A program made the position numbers and the translations under genes. Shown in pieces: positions 17,001 to 26,656 of a DNA stretch of 64,000 bases (positions within the stretch are counted from its first letter, which is position 1; every line of letters begins with the position of its first letter). The stretch comes from Bradyrhizobium sp. 132. GTDB lineage: Bacteria; Pseudomonadota; Alphaproteobacteria; Rhizobiales; Xanthobacteraceae. The stretch spans positions 116,947-180,946 of the forward strand of contig NZ_JADPKY010000043.1 of assembly GCF_023074185.1 (NCBI RefSeq), given 5' to 3'. Under the pieces are notes generated by a model. The model had not been told where the DNA came from and ran no database searches. It was given only the letters and a program-made list of their open reading frames with translations.

Positions 17001-20000
17001 ATGCCAGGGGCGAGCGCTTCTCGAAAAGCAGGGCTTTTCTCTTCGCAAGAAAGTGTTGAAAAAGGTGATCTCGGCTGGCCGGACATCGACTCGCCGCGCA
17101 TGGCAATCCTGAATGCGATCGATGGCAGCTACGGTCTACCCGCATGGGAGGGGTTTTGGAATCGGCCGCGCGCCGCGCCCGCGGGCGGGTCAGAAGACCT
17201 GTCCAATGTGATGACGGGCACAGGCCGGCAGGCGACTCAGGCAAGATTGGTGGATTTATTGTCCACGACCGCCACGTTGAGCAGGCAGGTCTCGTTCAAC
17301 AGGCAGGTCCCGTTCCTGCCGTCAGCCGACGCCGCATCGGCGCTCGGGGTACTTGGCGGGCCGGCCGTCAATTCACTCACCGCTGGTTCGCTCTCCGTCA
17401 CAACTGACCATGCCGACTATGCGCCTGGCAGTACTGCAACTTTTACTGCCAACGGTGCGCGCTTTGGCGCGCCGATTACATTTCAGATCGCGGACCTGCC
17501 GAGTGCACCGGGAATCGACGGAAACGCCGATATTTATACGCCGTTCACCATCACGGACGGCGGTAGCGGCGACATGGATGGTCTCCTCAACGGCACGGTG
17601 GTCGCGCGGTGGCAGGTCCCAGCCGATGGTCGGGCCACCGGCGCCACTATGAAGCTCTCTGCAACCTCCGGGCACCAGACGGCAACCACAACGTTCACGG
17701 ACGCCAACAACAAAATCGTCACTGAGAATCAGAATGCGGGCACGCCGGAGAGCGTATGGGCGATCCACGGCTCCTTCGATAACCAAGGTGACTCGCAGAT
17801 CGAAGGCTTCACGACACAGATCAGCACTAATGCGGGACAGACAGTCTCCTTCAAGGTCGATACCGCCTCGAGCGGCTATACTCTCGATGTTTATAGACTC
17901 GGCTACTATGGCGGCAATGGCGCGCGCCTCATCACCAGCACGCACCATGCAGGAGCTGCCAACCAACCGGCCCCGCTCTTTAATGATCCAACCAACACCG
18001 TTGATGCCGGAAATTGGTCGATCACGGATTCATGGACAGTTCCTGCCACCGCCGTTTCCGGCGTCTATTTTGCGAAGTTGACGACGGACACTGGCAATTT
18101 CCAGAACATGATTCCTTTCATCGTTCGCAACGACGGCACCTTTTCGGACGTTTTGTACCAAACCAGCGACACGACATGGCAGGCGTACAATCCTTGGGGC
18201 GGCTACAATCTGTATCAAGGTCCCAGCGGAACCAATAGCGATCGTGCGTATGCCGTTAGCTACAACCGTCCGATCGCCATGAATGTCAACTCCAACCTGG
18301 CTCAGCCGACGGATTTCCTATTTGGCGAGGAATACGCGGCGATCTACTGGTTGGAGCGGAACGGCTACGACGCCAGTTACATTTCCGGCATCGATGCCGC
18401 AACCAAACCAGGATTGCTGCTGAACGCCAGCGCCTACATGGACGCTGGCCACGACGAATACTGGTCGCAATCGCAGTTTGCCAATGTCACTGCCGCCCGC
18501 GACGCGGGAGTCGACCTCGCCTTCTTGAGCGGCAACGAAATCTATTGGGACATCGAGCTTGCTGCGAGCTTCGATGGGAACCATACGGCGAATCGAACGA
18601 TCGTCGAGTACAAGGACATATGGAGCGGCGCGCAGCTCGACCCGAATGGCACCGCCAACGGTGGAGCGGGCCTGTTTCGTGATCCGGTTTATGGGCCTGG
18701 CACTCCGGAAAACTCTCTCTCCGGTACGATTTTTACCGTCGACGACATCGGTACGCTGGACAACATCACTGTTCCGGCAAGCATGTCACAGCTGCGCTTT
18801 TGGCGGAACACCAGCATTGCCAGTGGCAACGGAGGAACGCTGACGCGCCTGCTTGGCTATGAGTGGGACAGTGATCTGGACAACGGCTTCCGGCCGGCCG
18901 GGTTGATCGACATGTCGTCGACGACAAGAAATGTCAACTCCTTGCTGCTGGATAATGGATTGACCACTGGCCCCGGGACGGCCACGCACAACCTTACGCT
19001 CTACCGTGATCCCGAGAGCGGTGCCTTGGTTTTCGGTGCCGGCACGGTCATGTATCCGTGGGGATTGTCAGATCAATACGTTCCGTACAAGGGCCTTACC
19101 GCCCCAGTCAGCTCGGCCGTGCAGCAATCGATGGTGAATCTCCTCGCCGAGATGGGGGTGATGCCGCAAACGTTGCAGGCGGGCCTTGTGAGCGCCCAGG
19201 CGTCCACCGACCATACCGCGCCAACAGCCGTCATCAACTCCCCGACAGGTGGGACCAACATCAGCCAGGGCCAGACTGTCACGATCACCGGCACAGCCTC
19301 GGACGCCGGCGGACGTGTTGCCGGGATCGAAGTTTCCACTGATGGCGGTACGACGTGGCACCCGGCGAGCGGCACGACGAACTGGAGCTATACGTGGCTT
19401 GCTTCGGGCTCCGGTACGCGAGTCATCGAAGCGCGCGCGACTGATGACAGTGTCAATATGCAGGCGACACCTGCCATGGTCAGCGTCAACGTCACAGGTG
19501 GGAGCGGTACAGGAAGCCTCTTCACAGCTTCCAACGTACCGGCGCAGACCGGTTTGAATGATGGCACGCCGCTTGAAGTCGGCGTGAAGTTTACCTCCGC
19601 CACGGCCGGTCAAATCACCGCGCTGAAATTCTATCGTAGTCCGAGCGACAGAGGGGCTGATCTCGTCGATCTCTGGACCGCGACCGGAACCAAGCTTGCC
19701 AGCGCGAGTTTCACCAACACGACGACGAGCGGCTGGCAAACGGTCAATCTGGCGACCCCCGTCACGATCAGTGCCAATACAACCTATATCGCCTCGTATC
19801 ATACCAATGGTGCGTATGTCGCCACGAACAATTTCTTCGCCAATTCCTTTACCAGCGGCAATTTGACGGCGCCTTCGTCCGCCACATCTGGCGGCAACGG
19901 CGTCTATTCCTACGGCGGTACCAGCACGGCTGGTATCTTCCCGACGAGTACGTTTGGTTCTACGAACTACTGGGCTGACGTGGTGTTTGTCCCCAGCAGC

Positions 20001-21968
20001 GGCACCAACAGGCCGCCGACTGCCGTCGCCGATACCGGCGACGCCACGGAGAAGGGTGGGACTAACAATGGCACGGGTGGCTCGCCCGGCACCGGGAACG
20101 TGCTGACGAATGATACCGATCCGGATTCCGGCGACACCAAGACCGTGACCGCAGTCAGCTTTGGCTCGACGTCTGGCACGCTCGGATCGTCGCTCAATGG
20201 CGCGCACGGCAGCTTGGTCCTCAACGCCTTGGGCGCGTTTACCTACACGGTCAATGAAACGGATCCCGCCGTGCAGGCATTGCGGCTCTCGACCAATACG
20301 CTGATTGATGCCTTCAATTACACGATGCGCGATTCTGCCGGTGCGACATCATCGTCTACGGTCACCATCACGATTCATGGCGCCAACGACGCACCGGTGC
20401 TGGCGGTCCAAACCGGTAACCAAACGGCAACGGTCGGCTCGGCGTTCTCGCTGACGCTGCCTGCCGGCACCTTCACCGATGTCGATTCCGGCGATTCGCT
20501 CGCCTACGCCGCAACCGCCGCCGATGGCTCGCCACTTCCTGCCTGGCTGACCTTCAACGCGTCGACGCGGACTTTCAGTGGCACACCGACGTCTGCGGAT
20601 GTCGGCACCGTCAGTGTGAAGGCGACTGCCGCCGATCTCGGCAGCCTCTCCGCGAGCGAAATGTTCAATATCGTGGTGAGCACAACTCCATCGACGGTCA
20701 GTCTATTCTCGACCTCCGATAGGCCCTCGGTGCTATCGGACTCCGACACGTCGCAGGTCAATTTGGGGGTACGATTTACGTCCTCCGCGGCCGGCACGAT
20801 TACCGGCATCAAGTATTATAAGAGTGCGAACGACACCGGCACCCATACCGGATCACTGTGGAGTAGCACAGGCACGCTTCTGGCGACCGCCACCTTCACC
20901 AACGAGACCAGCAGCGGTTGGCAAACCGTCACTTTCAGTAGTCCGGTCTCGATCACGCCTGGCACCACCTATATCGCAAGCTTCCATAGCAACGGCCGCT
21001 ATGCCGATACGCCCAGCTACTTCACTACTGCTCACGCGAATGGGCCGCTTACGGCCTCTGCGAGCAACAATGGTGTCTACACCTATGGAACCGCGAATCT
21101 GTTTCCGACGAGCACGTTCAACGCCACCAACTATTGGGTGGATGTCGTCTTCAGCAATTCCGGCGGCGGAACCAACCAGCCGCCGATCGCCAATAACGAT
21201 AGCGGCTTCAACGCGACCAAAGACGTGGCGCTTAGCATTCCCGGAACATCACTTCTAGCAAACGATACCGATCCTAACGGGGACGCTCTGACGATCACGG
21301 GGGTCAGTGGGGCCGTCAACGGCACCGCCAGTTTCAACGCTCAGAACAACACGGTGACGTTCACCCCAACCAATGGCTATACGGGACCGGCCTCATTCAA
21401 CTATGCCATCTCCGATGGCCGCGGTGGTATCGCCAGCGCAACAGCAAGCGTCACCGTCCAGGCGCCCTCGTCGAGCACCGTGAGCCTGTTCAGCTCCAAT
21501 CCCACGCCGAGCATTGTCTCCGTCAACGATCCAAGTTCGGTGGAACTTGGCATGAAATTCCAGGCTTCCACCACAGGCGACATTGTCGGGTTGCGCTTCT
21601 ACAAAGGCCCGAACAATACGGGCACACACGTTGCCGATCTATGGAGCAGCACGGGCGCGCTGCTAGCCACTGCCACTTTTACCAACGAGACAGCAAGCGG
21701 CTGGCAGCAGGTCAATTTCGGTACGCCGGTGACGATAGCGGCGGGGACAACCTATGTCGCATCCTACCATACTGCGGGCAACTACTCGGCCGATCCCAAC
21801 CTGTTTGCCAGTTCGGTGACCAACGGGCCATTGACCGCCCCGTCATCTGCGTCCAGCGGCGGGAACGGCGTTTATGCATACGGATCCGGAAGCCTCTTCC
21901 CCACCAACACCTTCAACGCGACGAGCTACGCGGTTGACGTCCTCTTCAGGCCGCAGCTCGCAGCATAG
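17001..21968 (+). CDS. Giant DMFase-like / DUF4082 exoprotein, 1655 aa
   Basis: The start at 17001 is set by GGAGGG just upstream. Domains in order: a disordered N-terminus (to about 120); an Ig-like stretch (SLSVTTDHADYAPGSTATF); a region of about 230-720 that resembles the N,N-dimethylformamidase large subunit (VYRLGYYGGNGARL, FLFGEEYAAIYWLERNGYD, DAGHDEYWS, LAFLSGNEIYWDIE, then a GYEWDSDLDNGFRPAG segment); an Ig-like domain (about 740-830); three DUF4082 repeats (about 838-996, 1233-1384, 1494-1650); a VCBS-like and a putative Ig domain between the first two; and a cadherin-like domain (NDTDPNGDALTITGV) between the last two. There is no Sec signal. With a type I exporter directly downstream, it is probably the transported substrate. 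The DMFase-like part may be an amidase, but its activity is unknown. DUF4082 repeats probably bind carbohydrate. Confidence 0.8.
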   Translation: MPGASASRKAGLFSSQESVEKGDLGWPDIDSPRMAILNAIDGSYGLPAWEGFWNRPRAAPAGGSEDLSNVMTGTGRQATQARLVDLLSTTATLSRQVSFNRQVPFLPSADAASALGVLGGPAVNSLTAGSLSVTTDHADYAPGSTATFTANGARFGAPITFQIADLPSAPGIDGNADIYTPFTITDGGSGDMDGLLNGTVVARWQVPADGRATGATMKLSATSGHQTATTTFTDANNKIVTENQNAGTPESVWAIHGSFDNQGDSQIEGFTTQISTNAGQTVSFKVDTASSGYTLDVYRLGYYGGNGARLITSTHHAGAANQPAPLFNDPTNTVDAGNWSITDSWTVPATAVSGVYFAKLTTDTGNFQNMIPFIVRNDGTFSDVLYQTSDTTWQAYNPWGGYNLYQGPSGTNSDRAYAVSYNRPIAMNVNSNLAQPTDFLFGEEYAAIYWLERNGYDASYISGIDAATKPGLLLNASAYMDAGHDEYWSQSQFANVTAARDAGVDLAFLSGNEIYWDIELAASFDGNHTANRTIVEYKDIWSGAQLDPNGTANGGAGLFRDPVYGPGTPENSLSGTIFTVDDIGTLDNITVPASMSQLRFWRNTSIASGNGGTLTRLLGYEWDSDLDNGFRPAGLIDMSSTTRNVNSLLLDNGLTTGPGTATHNLTLYRDPESGALVFGAGTVMYPWGLSDQYVPYKGLTAPVSSAVQQSMVNLLAEMGVMPQTLQAGLVSAQASTDHTAPTAVINSPTGGTNISQGQTVTITGTASDAGGRVAGIEVSTDGGTTWHPASGTTNWSYTWLASGSGTRVIEARATDDSVNMQATPAMVSVNVTGGSGTGSLFTASNVPAQTGLNDGTPLEVGVKFTSATAGQITALKFYRSPSDRGADLVDLWTATGTKLASASFTNTTTSGWQTVNLATPVTISANTTYIASYHTNGAYVATNNFFANSFTSGNLTAPSSATSGGNGVYSYGGTSTAGIFPTSTFGSTNYWADVVFVPSSGTNRPPTAVADTGDATEKGGTNNGTGGSPGTGNVLTNDTDPDSGDTKTVTAVSFGSTSGTLGSSLNGAHGSLVLNALGAFTYTVNETDPAVQALRLSTNTLIDAFNYTMRDSAGATSSSTVTITIHGANDAPVLAVQTGNQTATVGSAFSLTLPAGTFTDVDSGDSLAYAATAADGSPLPAWLTFNASTRTFSGTPTSADVGTVSVKATAADLGSLSASEMFNIVVSTTPSTVSLFSTSDRPSVLSDSDTSQVNLGVRFTSSAAGTITGIKYYKSANDTGTHTGSLWSSTGTLLATATFTNETSSGWQTVTFSSPVSITPGTTYIASFHSNGRYADTPSYFTTAHANGPLTASASNNGVYTYGTANLFPTSTFNATNYWVDVVFSNSGGGTNQPPIANNDSGFNATKDVALSIPGTSLLANDTDPNGDALTITGVSGAVNGTASFNAQNNTVTFTPTNGYTGPASFNYAISDGRGGIASATASVTVQAPSSSTVSLFSSNPTPSIVSVNDPSSVELGMKFQASTTGDIVGLRFYKGPNNTGTHVADLWSSTGALLATATFTNETASGWQQVNFGTPVTIAAGTTYVASYHTAGNYSADPNLFASSVTNGPLTAPSSASSGGNGVYAYGSGSLFPTNTFNATSYAVDVLFRPQLAA

Positions 21969-21978
21969 GAGAACCGCA

Positions 21979-22314
21979 ATGCATACAGAGCTCTATACTG
22001 ACGGGATTGACGAGGTCACAATTGGTGGGTCGATCGTGCGAGTGGACCTGGTCAGTCTCTCACCCACGGAACGTGATGCCAACAACGCGCCAAAGAAAGT
22101 CTTTCGGCAAAGGCTGATCTTTTCGGCGGAGTCGTTCGCGAACTCCGTGGAGGTGATGCAGAACGCGCTTCAGGGTCTGGTTGACGCCGGCGTCGTCCAG
22201 CGCTCTCGTCCCAGGACGCCGATGGCCGCGCCACAGGCGAGTGCGCGCGTCGAGCCTGCCTCGTCAGTTTCGGACAATCCACGATCTCCCAATGTCTCAA
22301 CCAACTTCCGTTGA
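21979..22314 (+). CDS. Hypothetical 111-aa protein between exoprotein and exporter
   Basis: ATG 21979 follows AGGAGAACC, ten bases after the exoprotein stop. The gene's end overlaps the exporter start (22292) by 23 bases. The product has an ordered first part (MHTELYTDGIDEVTIGGSI, VRVDLVSLSP, KVFRQRLIFSAESFANSVE) and a Pro/Ser/Ala-rich tail from about residue 80. No signal peptide or catalytic motif is visible, and I do not recognise the family. Its position inside the secretion operon suggests an accessory cytoplasmic protein, such as a chaperone or regulator of the exoprotein, but this is inference. Confidence 0.7.
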   Translation: MHTELYTDGIDEVTIGGSIVRVDLVSLSPTERDANNAPKKVFRQRLIFSAESFANSVEVMQNALQGLVDAGVVQRSRPRTPMAAPQASARVEPASSVSDNPRSPNVSTNFR

Positions 22315-24496
22315 AATCGAGAGGCTCGAACCGGAACCGCCCTCGTCGGAGGACGAGCTGCGTCGGGCTGCTCAGACCGCCCTTGAATGCCTGTCAAGGA
22401 TCGCTGCCCATCACGGCATCGATCTGCCTTCCGACCGGCTGCGGCACGCCTATGCCGTCGACGAGACCGGCATCTCGACCGACCTCTTGTTGCGCATGGC
22501 TCATGATGCGGGCCTTCGCGCCCGCACGGCGCAGCTCGATTGGAAGGCGATATGCCAGCTCGGCGAAGCCTATCCGGCTCTTGTCCAGCTCTCGAACCTC
22601 AACTGGGTCCTCGTGGTCGGCGCCGGGCCGGAAGGCGATGCTGTAACGGTCTTCGATCCCCTGGCGGAGCGGAGGGACGAGCATCTGCTGGTCGATGCGG
22701 ACCGATTTTGCGCTATGTGGTCCGGAAAGGTCGTTCTGTTCAAGCGCGAGAGCTCTCCATCGCAGGGCCAAAGGCCTTTTGGGCTGCGCTGGTTCATACC
22801 CGAAATGCTGCGGGAGTGGCGGCTCTTTTCCGACGTCGCAATTGCTGCGGTTTTCCTCTATGCTCTCGGGCTGGCGCTTCCGATTTTCTTTCAGCTCGTC
22901 ATCGACAAGGTTCTTGTCCACGAGAGCCTCACGACACTCTACGTGCTTTCGGCTGGCGCGATCCTTGCGCTCTGCTTCGACGCCGTCTTCAGCTTCTTGC
23001 GACGCTACCTGCTGCTCTATGCCACGAACAAGATCGACATCCGGGTCGCCACCAAGACGTTTCGGCATCTTTTGGGACTTCCGGTAACTTTCTTCGAGCG
23101 CATCTCGGCCGGCGTGTTGGTGAAGCACATGCAGCAGGCCGGACGAATCCGTGAGTTTCTGACCGGCCGACTGTTCCTGACCGCTTTGGACGCGCTTTCG
23201 CTTTTCGTCTTTCTGCCTGTTCTTGCGCTATACAGCATCAAGCTGACGTGCGTCGTGCTGGCCTTCACCGCCATCAGCGCGAGCGTGATTGCTATTTTGA
23301 TGGGACCGTTCCGACGGCGGCTCTACCGGCTTTATCAGGCCGAAGCCGGGCGCCAGGCGCTGCTCGTTGAGACCGTGCACGGCATGCGCACCGTGAAGTC
23401 GTTGGCCATGGAGCCCGGCCAGAACAGGACATGGGACGATCGTTGCGCGCAGTCGGTATCGATGCGGTTTGGCGTCGAAAAAATCTCGGCGGGCGCTCAG
23501 GCCTTGACCGCTTTCCTCGAGAAGATGATGACCCTCGGCATCGTCGCACTTGGTGCGCTCGACGTCTTCGGCGGTGAGATGACGATCGGCGCACTTGTCG
23601 CCTTCAACATGCTGGCGGGACGCGTTTCGGGGCCGCTGGTGCAGATGGTGACCATGGTGCACGAATATCAAGAGGTTGCGCTCGCCGTTAAGATGCTCGG
23701 CGAGGTTATGAACACGGAGCTGGAACGCGACGGTCGCCGCGAAGGCGTGCGGCCCGACTTCGCCGGGCAGATCGAGTTCGAAAACGTCACGTTTCGCTAT
23801 GGGGAGGGAACGCCGGCGCTGGACGACGTGTCGTTCTCGATCGCTCCCGGCTCGATCTTCGGAATTGTCGGCCGGAGCGGTTCGGGCAAGACGACGCTGA
23901 CACGCCTGATCGCGGGAATGTATCCGGTGCAACAGGGGTTGGTACGCATCGACGGTCACGATTCGCGCGAGATCGATCTCGCCCATCTGCGGCGGAATCT
24001 AGGGATCGTGCTCCAGGACAGTTTCCTGTTCCGGGGCACTGTGCGCGAAAATATCGCATGCGTGAGGCGCGACGCCACATTCGAGGAGGTCGTCCGGGCG
24101 GCTCAGCTCGCCGGTGCGGACGAGTTCATAGAGCGACTGCCGAGGGGGTTCGACACCATGCTCGAGGAGCAGGCATCGAACCTGTCAGGCGGGCAAAAGC
24201 AGCGGCTTGCGATCGCGCGGGCCTTGATCGTCAACCCGCGTATCCTGATCCTCGATGAGGCCACCAGCGCACTGGATTCCGAAAGCGAGGCGATCATTCG
24301 GCGCAATCTGCGACGTATCGCGGAGGGACGGACCGTCGTCATCGTATCGCATCGGCTTTCGATGCTGTCGGACGCAAGCCAGATCTTGGTGATCGACCGC
24401 GGACGGGTCGTCGATGTAGATCGTCATGACGCGCTGCTGTCGAAATGCACCTTCTACAGGCATCTCTGGAACCAGCAGACCAGGCAGATCGCATGA
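22292..24496 (+). CDS. Type I secretion ABC transporter with C39-like domain (HlyB type)
   Basis: Start at ATG 22292, giving 734 residues. Residues 1 to about 150 form a C39-peptidase-like domain in which the catalytic Cys is absent (HAYAVDETG in that region), as in HlyB-type exporters that bind rather than cleave substrates. Six membrane helices follow (about 170-450, beginning AIAAVFLYALGLALPIFFQL). The nucleotide-binding domain has Walker A GRSGSGKTT (about 527-535), signature LSGGQKQR (about 632) and Walker B ILILDEATSALD (about 650). It drives ATP-dependent export across both membranes with an HlyD adaptor and TolC. The operon order of exoprotein, small protein, ABC and HlyD strongly suggests that it exports the 1655-residue protein. 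TolC is not in the window. Confidence 0.9.
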   Translation: MSQPTSVEIERLEPEPPSSEDELRRAAQTALECLSRIAAHHGIDLPSDRLRHAYAVDETGISTDLLLRMAHDAGLRARTAQLDWKAICQLGEAYPALVQLSNLNWVLVVGAGPEGDAVTVFDPLAERRDEHLLVDADRFCAMWSGKVVLFKRESSPSQGQRPFGLRWFIPEMLREWRLFSDVAIAAVFLYALGLALPIFFQLVIDKVLVHESLTTLYVLSAGAILALCFDAVFSFLRRYLLLYATNKIDIRVATKTFRHLLGLPVTFFERISAGVLVKHMQQAGRIREFLTGRLFLTALDALSLFVFLPVLALYSIKLTCVVLAFTAISASVIAILMGPFRRRLYRLYQAEAGRQALLVETVHGMRTVKSLAMEPGQNRTWDDRCAQSVSMRFGVEKISAGAQALTAFLEKMMTLGIVALGALDVFGGEMTIGALVAFNMLAGRVSGPLVQMVTMVHEYQEVALAVKMLGEVMNTELERDGRREGVRPDFAGQIEFENVTFRYGEGTPALDDVSFSIAPGSIFGIVGRSGSGKTTLTRLIAGMYPVQQGLVRIDGHDSREIDLAHLRRNLGIVLQDSFLFRGTVRENIACVRRDATFEEVVRAAQLAGADEFIERLPRGFDTMLEEQASNLSGGQKQRLAIARALIVNPRILILDEATSALDSESEAIIRRNLRRIAEGRTVVIVSHRLSMLSDASQILVIDRGRVVDVDRHDALLSKCTFYRHLWNQQTRQIA

Positions 24497-25920
24497 CTGC
24501 GGCTGAAAAGACCAGAGCTGAAGCAGCCTCAGGCAGATCCGGGCCTCCGTCCGGTTCACGGACGAGACTCCGGCTCATGAGGTCCGCGCCCACGGATTCT
24601 CGCATTGTAGCGCAATTTCAGTCAGACGCAGCCGAGATCGAGCAGCAGACACCACCGCGTGTGGGACGGATCACGCTCTATTGCGTCGTCGCCCTGATCG
24701 CTGCTGCGATCACATTTGCATGCGTGTCTCGAGTTGATATGATTGTGACTGCACAGGGCAAGTTAATCACGACGCGTCCGAACCTGGTCGTACAGCCGCT
24801 GGAAACCTCGGTTATTCGGGAGATTCGCGTCAAGGCCGGCGACGCCGTTAACCGCGGCGACGTGCTTGCGGTCCTCGATCCGACATTCTCTCAGGCCGAT
24901 CTTGCCCAACTGCGCGGCCGCCTGGCGGGTCTCGACGCCTCCATCGGCCGGCTTCGAGCCGAGTTGGACGGCACGGACTACGGCCTCGATGAGACGGCGA
25001 ATGCCGACCAAGCTCTGCAGAGAAAGGTGTTCCTCCAGAGGAAGGCGGCTTACGACCTTCAGATCCAGAACTATGACGCGCAGATTGCGTCCGCACAGGC
25101 TAATCTAAAAACGGCTCAGAGCGAGGAGTTGGTCCTGGCGCAGCGGTTGGACACGATGCAGTCCATTGAAGCCATGCGGAATGCGTTGATGGCCAAGGAG
25201 GTCGGTTCAAGACTGAACTTCCTGCTATCGCGGGATGCGCGGTTGGAGGTCGAAAGCAACCTAGAGCGAGTCCGTGGCAGCATCGTCGACAACACGCATC
25301 GCCTGGACAAGGTCCGTGCGGACCAGAAGGTGTTCGCCGCCGAGTTTCGCCGCGGCGCCTATCAGGAACTTGTCGAGACGTTGCCAAAGCGGGATGGCAC
25401 TGCCGAAGAGCTCAAAAAGGCGGAGTTCCGTCGGCAGCTGATCGTGCTGAATGCACCGGCGGATGCGGTGGTACTCGACATTGCCAATCGGACGGTGGGT
25501 TCGGTGGTCCGCGAGGCCGAAACTTTGTTTGTGCTGGTTCCACGGGACGAGACGCTCCGGGCTGAGGTCAACGTGGAGGGCAGGGATATCGGGCAGGTGG
25601 CGGTCGGGCAGGCCGTACGAGTGAAGTTCGAGGCATTTCCGTTTCAAAAGTACGGCACCGCTACTGGCGAGGTCGGAGTCATCAGTCAGGACTCATTCTC
25701 GCCAGAGGCGAAGGCCGAAGGTGTGCGTCGGTCGTCAGCTCCCTATTACCGCGTACTGATCGATCTGCGGGACACGCACCTTCGGCTGCCGTCCGAGCGC
25801 GTTCAGTTGATTCCCGGTATGGCGGTCACCGCCGAACTGAAGGTGGGGCGGCGGACTGTGATTTCGTATTTCCTGTATCCACTGCTTCGCGGTCTGGACG
25901 AAAGCATCCGGGAATACTGA
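24493..25920 (+). CDS. Type I secretion membrane-fusion adaptor (HlyD type)
   Basis: ATG 24493 overlaps the ABC gene stop in an ATGA junction, so translation is probably coupled. The 475-residue protein has one membrane helix (about residues 60-80, ITLYCVVALIAAAITFACVS). A biotinyl-lipoyl-like half follows (VVQPLETSVIREIRVKAGD, DVLAVLDPT), then a long coiled-coil hairpin, the second lipoyl half (IVLNAPADAVVLDIA) and a beta-barrel domain. The C-terminus has the family-typical PGMAVTAELKVGRRTVISYF. It links the inner-membrane ABC transporter to the outer-membrane channel. Confidence 0.9.
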   Translation: MTAAEKTRAEAASGRSGPPSGSRTRLRLMRSAPTDSRIVAQFQSDAAEIEQQTPPRVGRITLYCVVALIAAAITFACVSRVDMIVTAQGKLITTRPNLVVQPLETSVIREIRVKAGDAVNRGDVLAVLDPTFSQADLAQLRGRLAGLDASIGRLRAELDGTDYGLDETANADQALQRKVFLQRKAAYDLQIQNYDAQIASAQANLKTAQSEELVLAQRLDTMQSIEAMRNALMAKEVGSRLNFLLSRDARLEVESNLERVRGSIVDNTHRLDKVRADQKVFAAEFRRGAYQELVETLPKRDGTAEELKKAEFRRQLIVLNAPADAVVLDIANRTVGSVVREAETLFVLVPRDETLRAEVNVEGRDIGQVAVGQAVRVKFEAFPFQKYGTATGEVGVISQDSFSPEAKAEGVRRSSAPYYRVLIDLRDTHLRLPSERVQLIPGMAVTAELKVGRRTVISYFLYPLLRGLDESIREY

Positions 25921-25989
25921 CCAATTCTGTAAGGCCGAATTCTGATTGACGCTCCCATGCAAGCCGTGATGGGCCCATTGGATAGCTTT

Positions 25990-26155
25990 CCCTGTTTGAA
26001 CTTCAGACGGGTTCCTTGATCGACTTTAAATAATCTAAAATAAATATTTTGACGATTAAAACATTTAATGTTATTTATTTTGAGATCGAGAAGTGCCTAA
26101 CCCCGCATGAGTTATTCGAACTAATTTAGCTGGGGATAACCTAAGGAGGCAGCCG
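25990..26155 (+). promoter_or_regulatory. AT-rich upstream region of the glycosyltransferase operon
   Basis: The stretch around 26020-26090 is strongly AT-rich (for example TAATCTAAAATAAATATTTT and TTATTTATTTTGAG). It is followed by AAGGAGG at 26141-26147, which sets the start of the next gene at 26156. It is a candidate promoter for the downstream transferase genes. Confidence 0.45.
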
Positions 26156-26656
26156 ATGTTTGGAGGCTCCGTGTTGCAGCACCACCGAAGTGTGCCGTCG
26201 GCTCGCGATCGTCCGAAAGTATTGGCGGTTTCCTCGGGAGGAGGGCACTGGGTGCAACTTATGCGCATCAAGGATGCATTCGGAGGCTGTGAAGTCGTTT
26301 TCGTGACTGTTCACGAGTCCTATCGCGCGCAAGTGGCGGGTCAAAAGTTTTACGTGGTGAATGACGCCAACCGCTGGACCAAGATCAGGCTTTTGAAAAC
26401 TGCGCGGAGTGTCGCGCGGATCATTTGGACGGAGAGGCCTGATATTGTCATTTCCACGGGAGCCGCTCCAGGATATTTGGCGTTGCGGCTTGGACGGATC
26501 GTCGGTGCGCGAACTATCTGGCTTGATAGCATCGCTAACGTAGAGCATCTCTCGATGTCCGGGTCTAGGATAGGTCGTTCTGCCGACCTCTGGCTGACAC
26601 AGTGGCCCCACTTGGCGCGACCCGAAGGACCTCACTATGAAGGCGCCGTGCTATGA
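26156..26656 (+). CDS. PssD-like glycosyltransferase subunit (Alg14 family)
   Basis: The start at ATG 26156 has AAGGAGG upstream. The 166-residue protein resembles Alg14/PssD, the membrane-anchor subunit of split GT28-type transferases: VLAVSSGGGHWVQLMRI (Gly-rich acceptor loop), PDIVISTGAAPGYLALRLGR, ARTIWLDSIANVEHLS and LTQWPHLA near the C-terminus. In Rhizobium leguminosarum, PssD and PssE together add glucuronic acid in EPS assembly. The next gene is the matching catalytic half and overlaps by four bases, as in that system. Confidence 0.85.
   Translation: MFGGSVLQHHRSVPSARDRPKVLAVSSGGGHWVQLMRIKDAFGGCEVVFVTVHESYRAQVAGQKFYVVNDANRWTKIRLLKTARSVARIIWTERPDIVISTGAAPGYLALRLGRIVGARTIWLDSIANVEHLSMSGSRIGRSADLWLTQWPHLARPEGPHYEGAVL

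Noticed and set aside
19068..20207. Long minus-strand open frame (about 380 codons) inside the giant exoprotein gene
   Set aside because: Arg/Gly-rich shadow translation with no domain. The plus strand carries clear Ig and DUF4082 modules over the same bases.
23228..23986. Minus-strand open frame opposite the HlyB-type exporter
   Set aside because: Shadow of the ABC transporter frame; no ribosome-binding site and no family resemblance.
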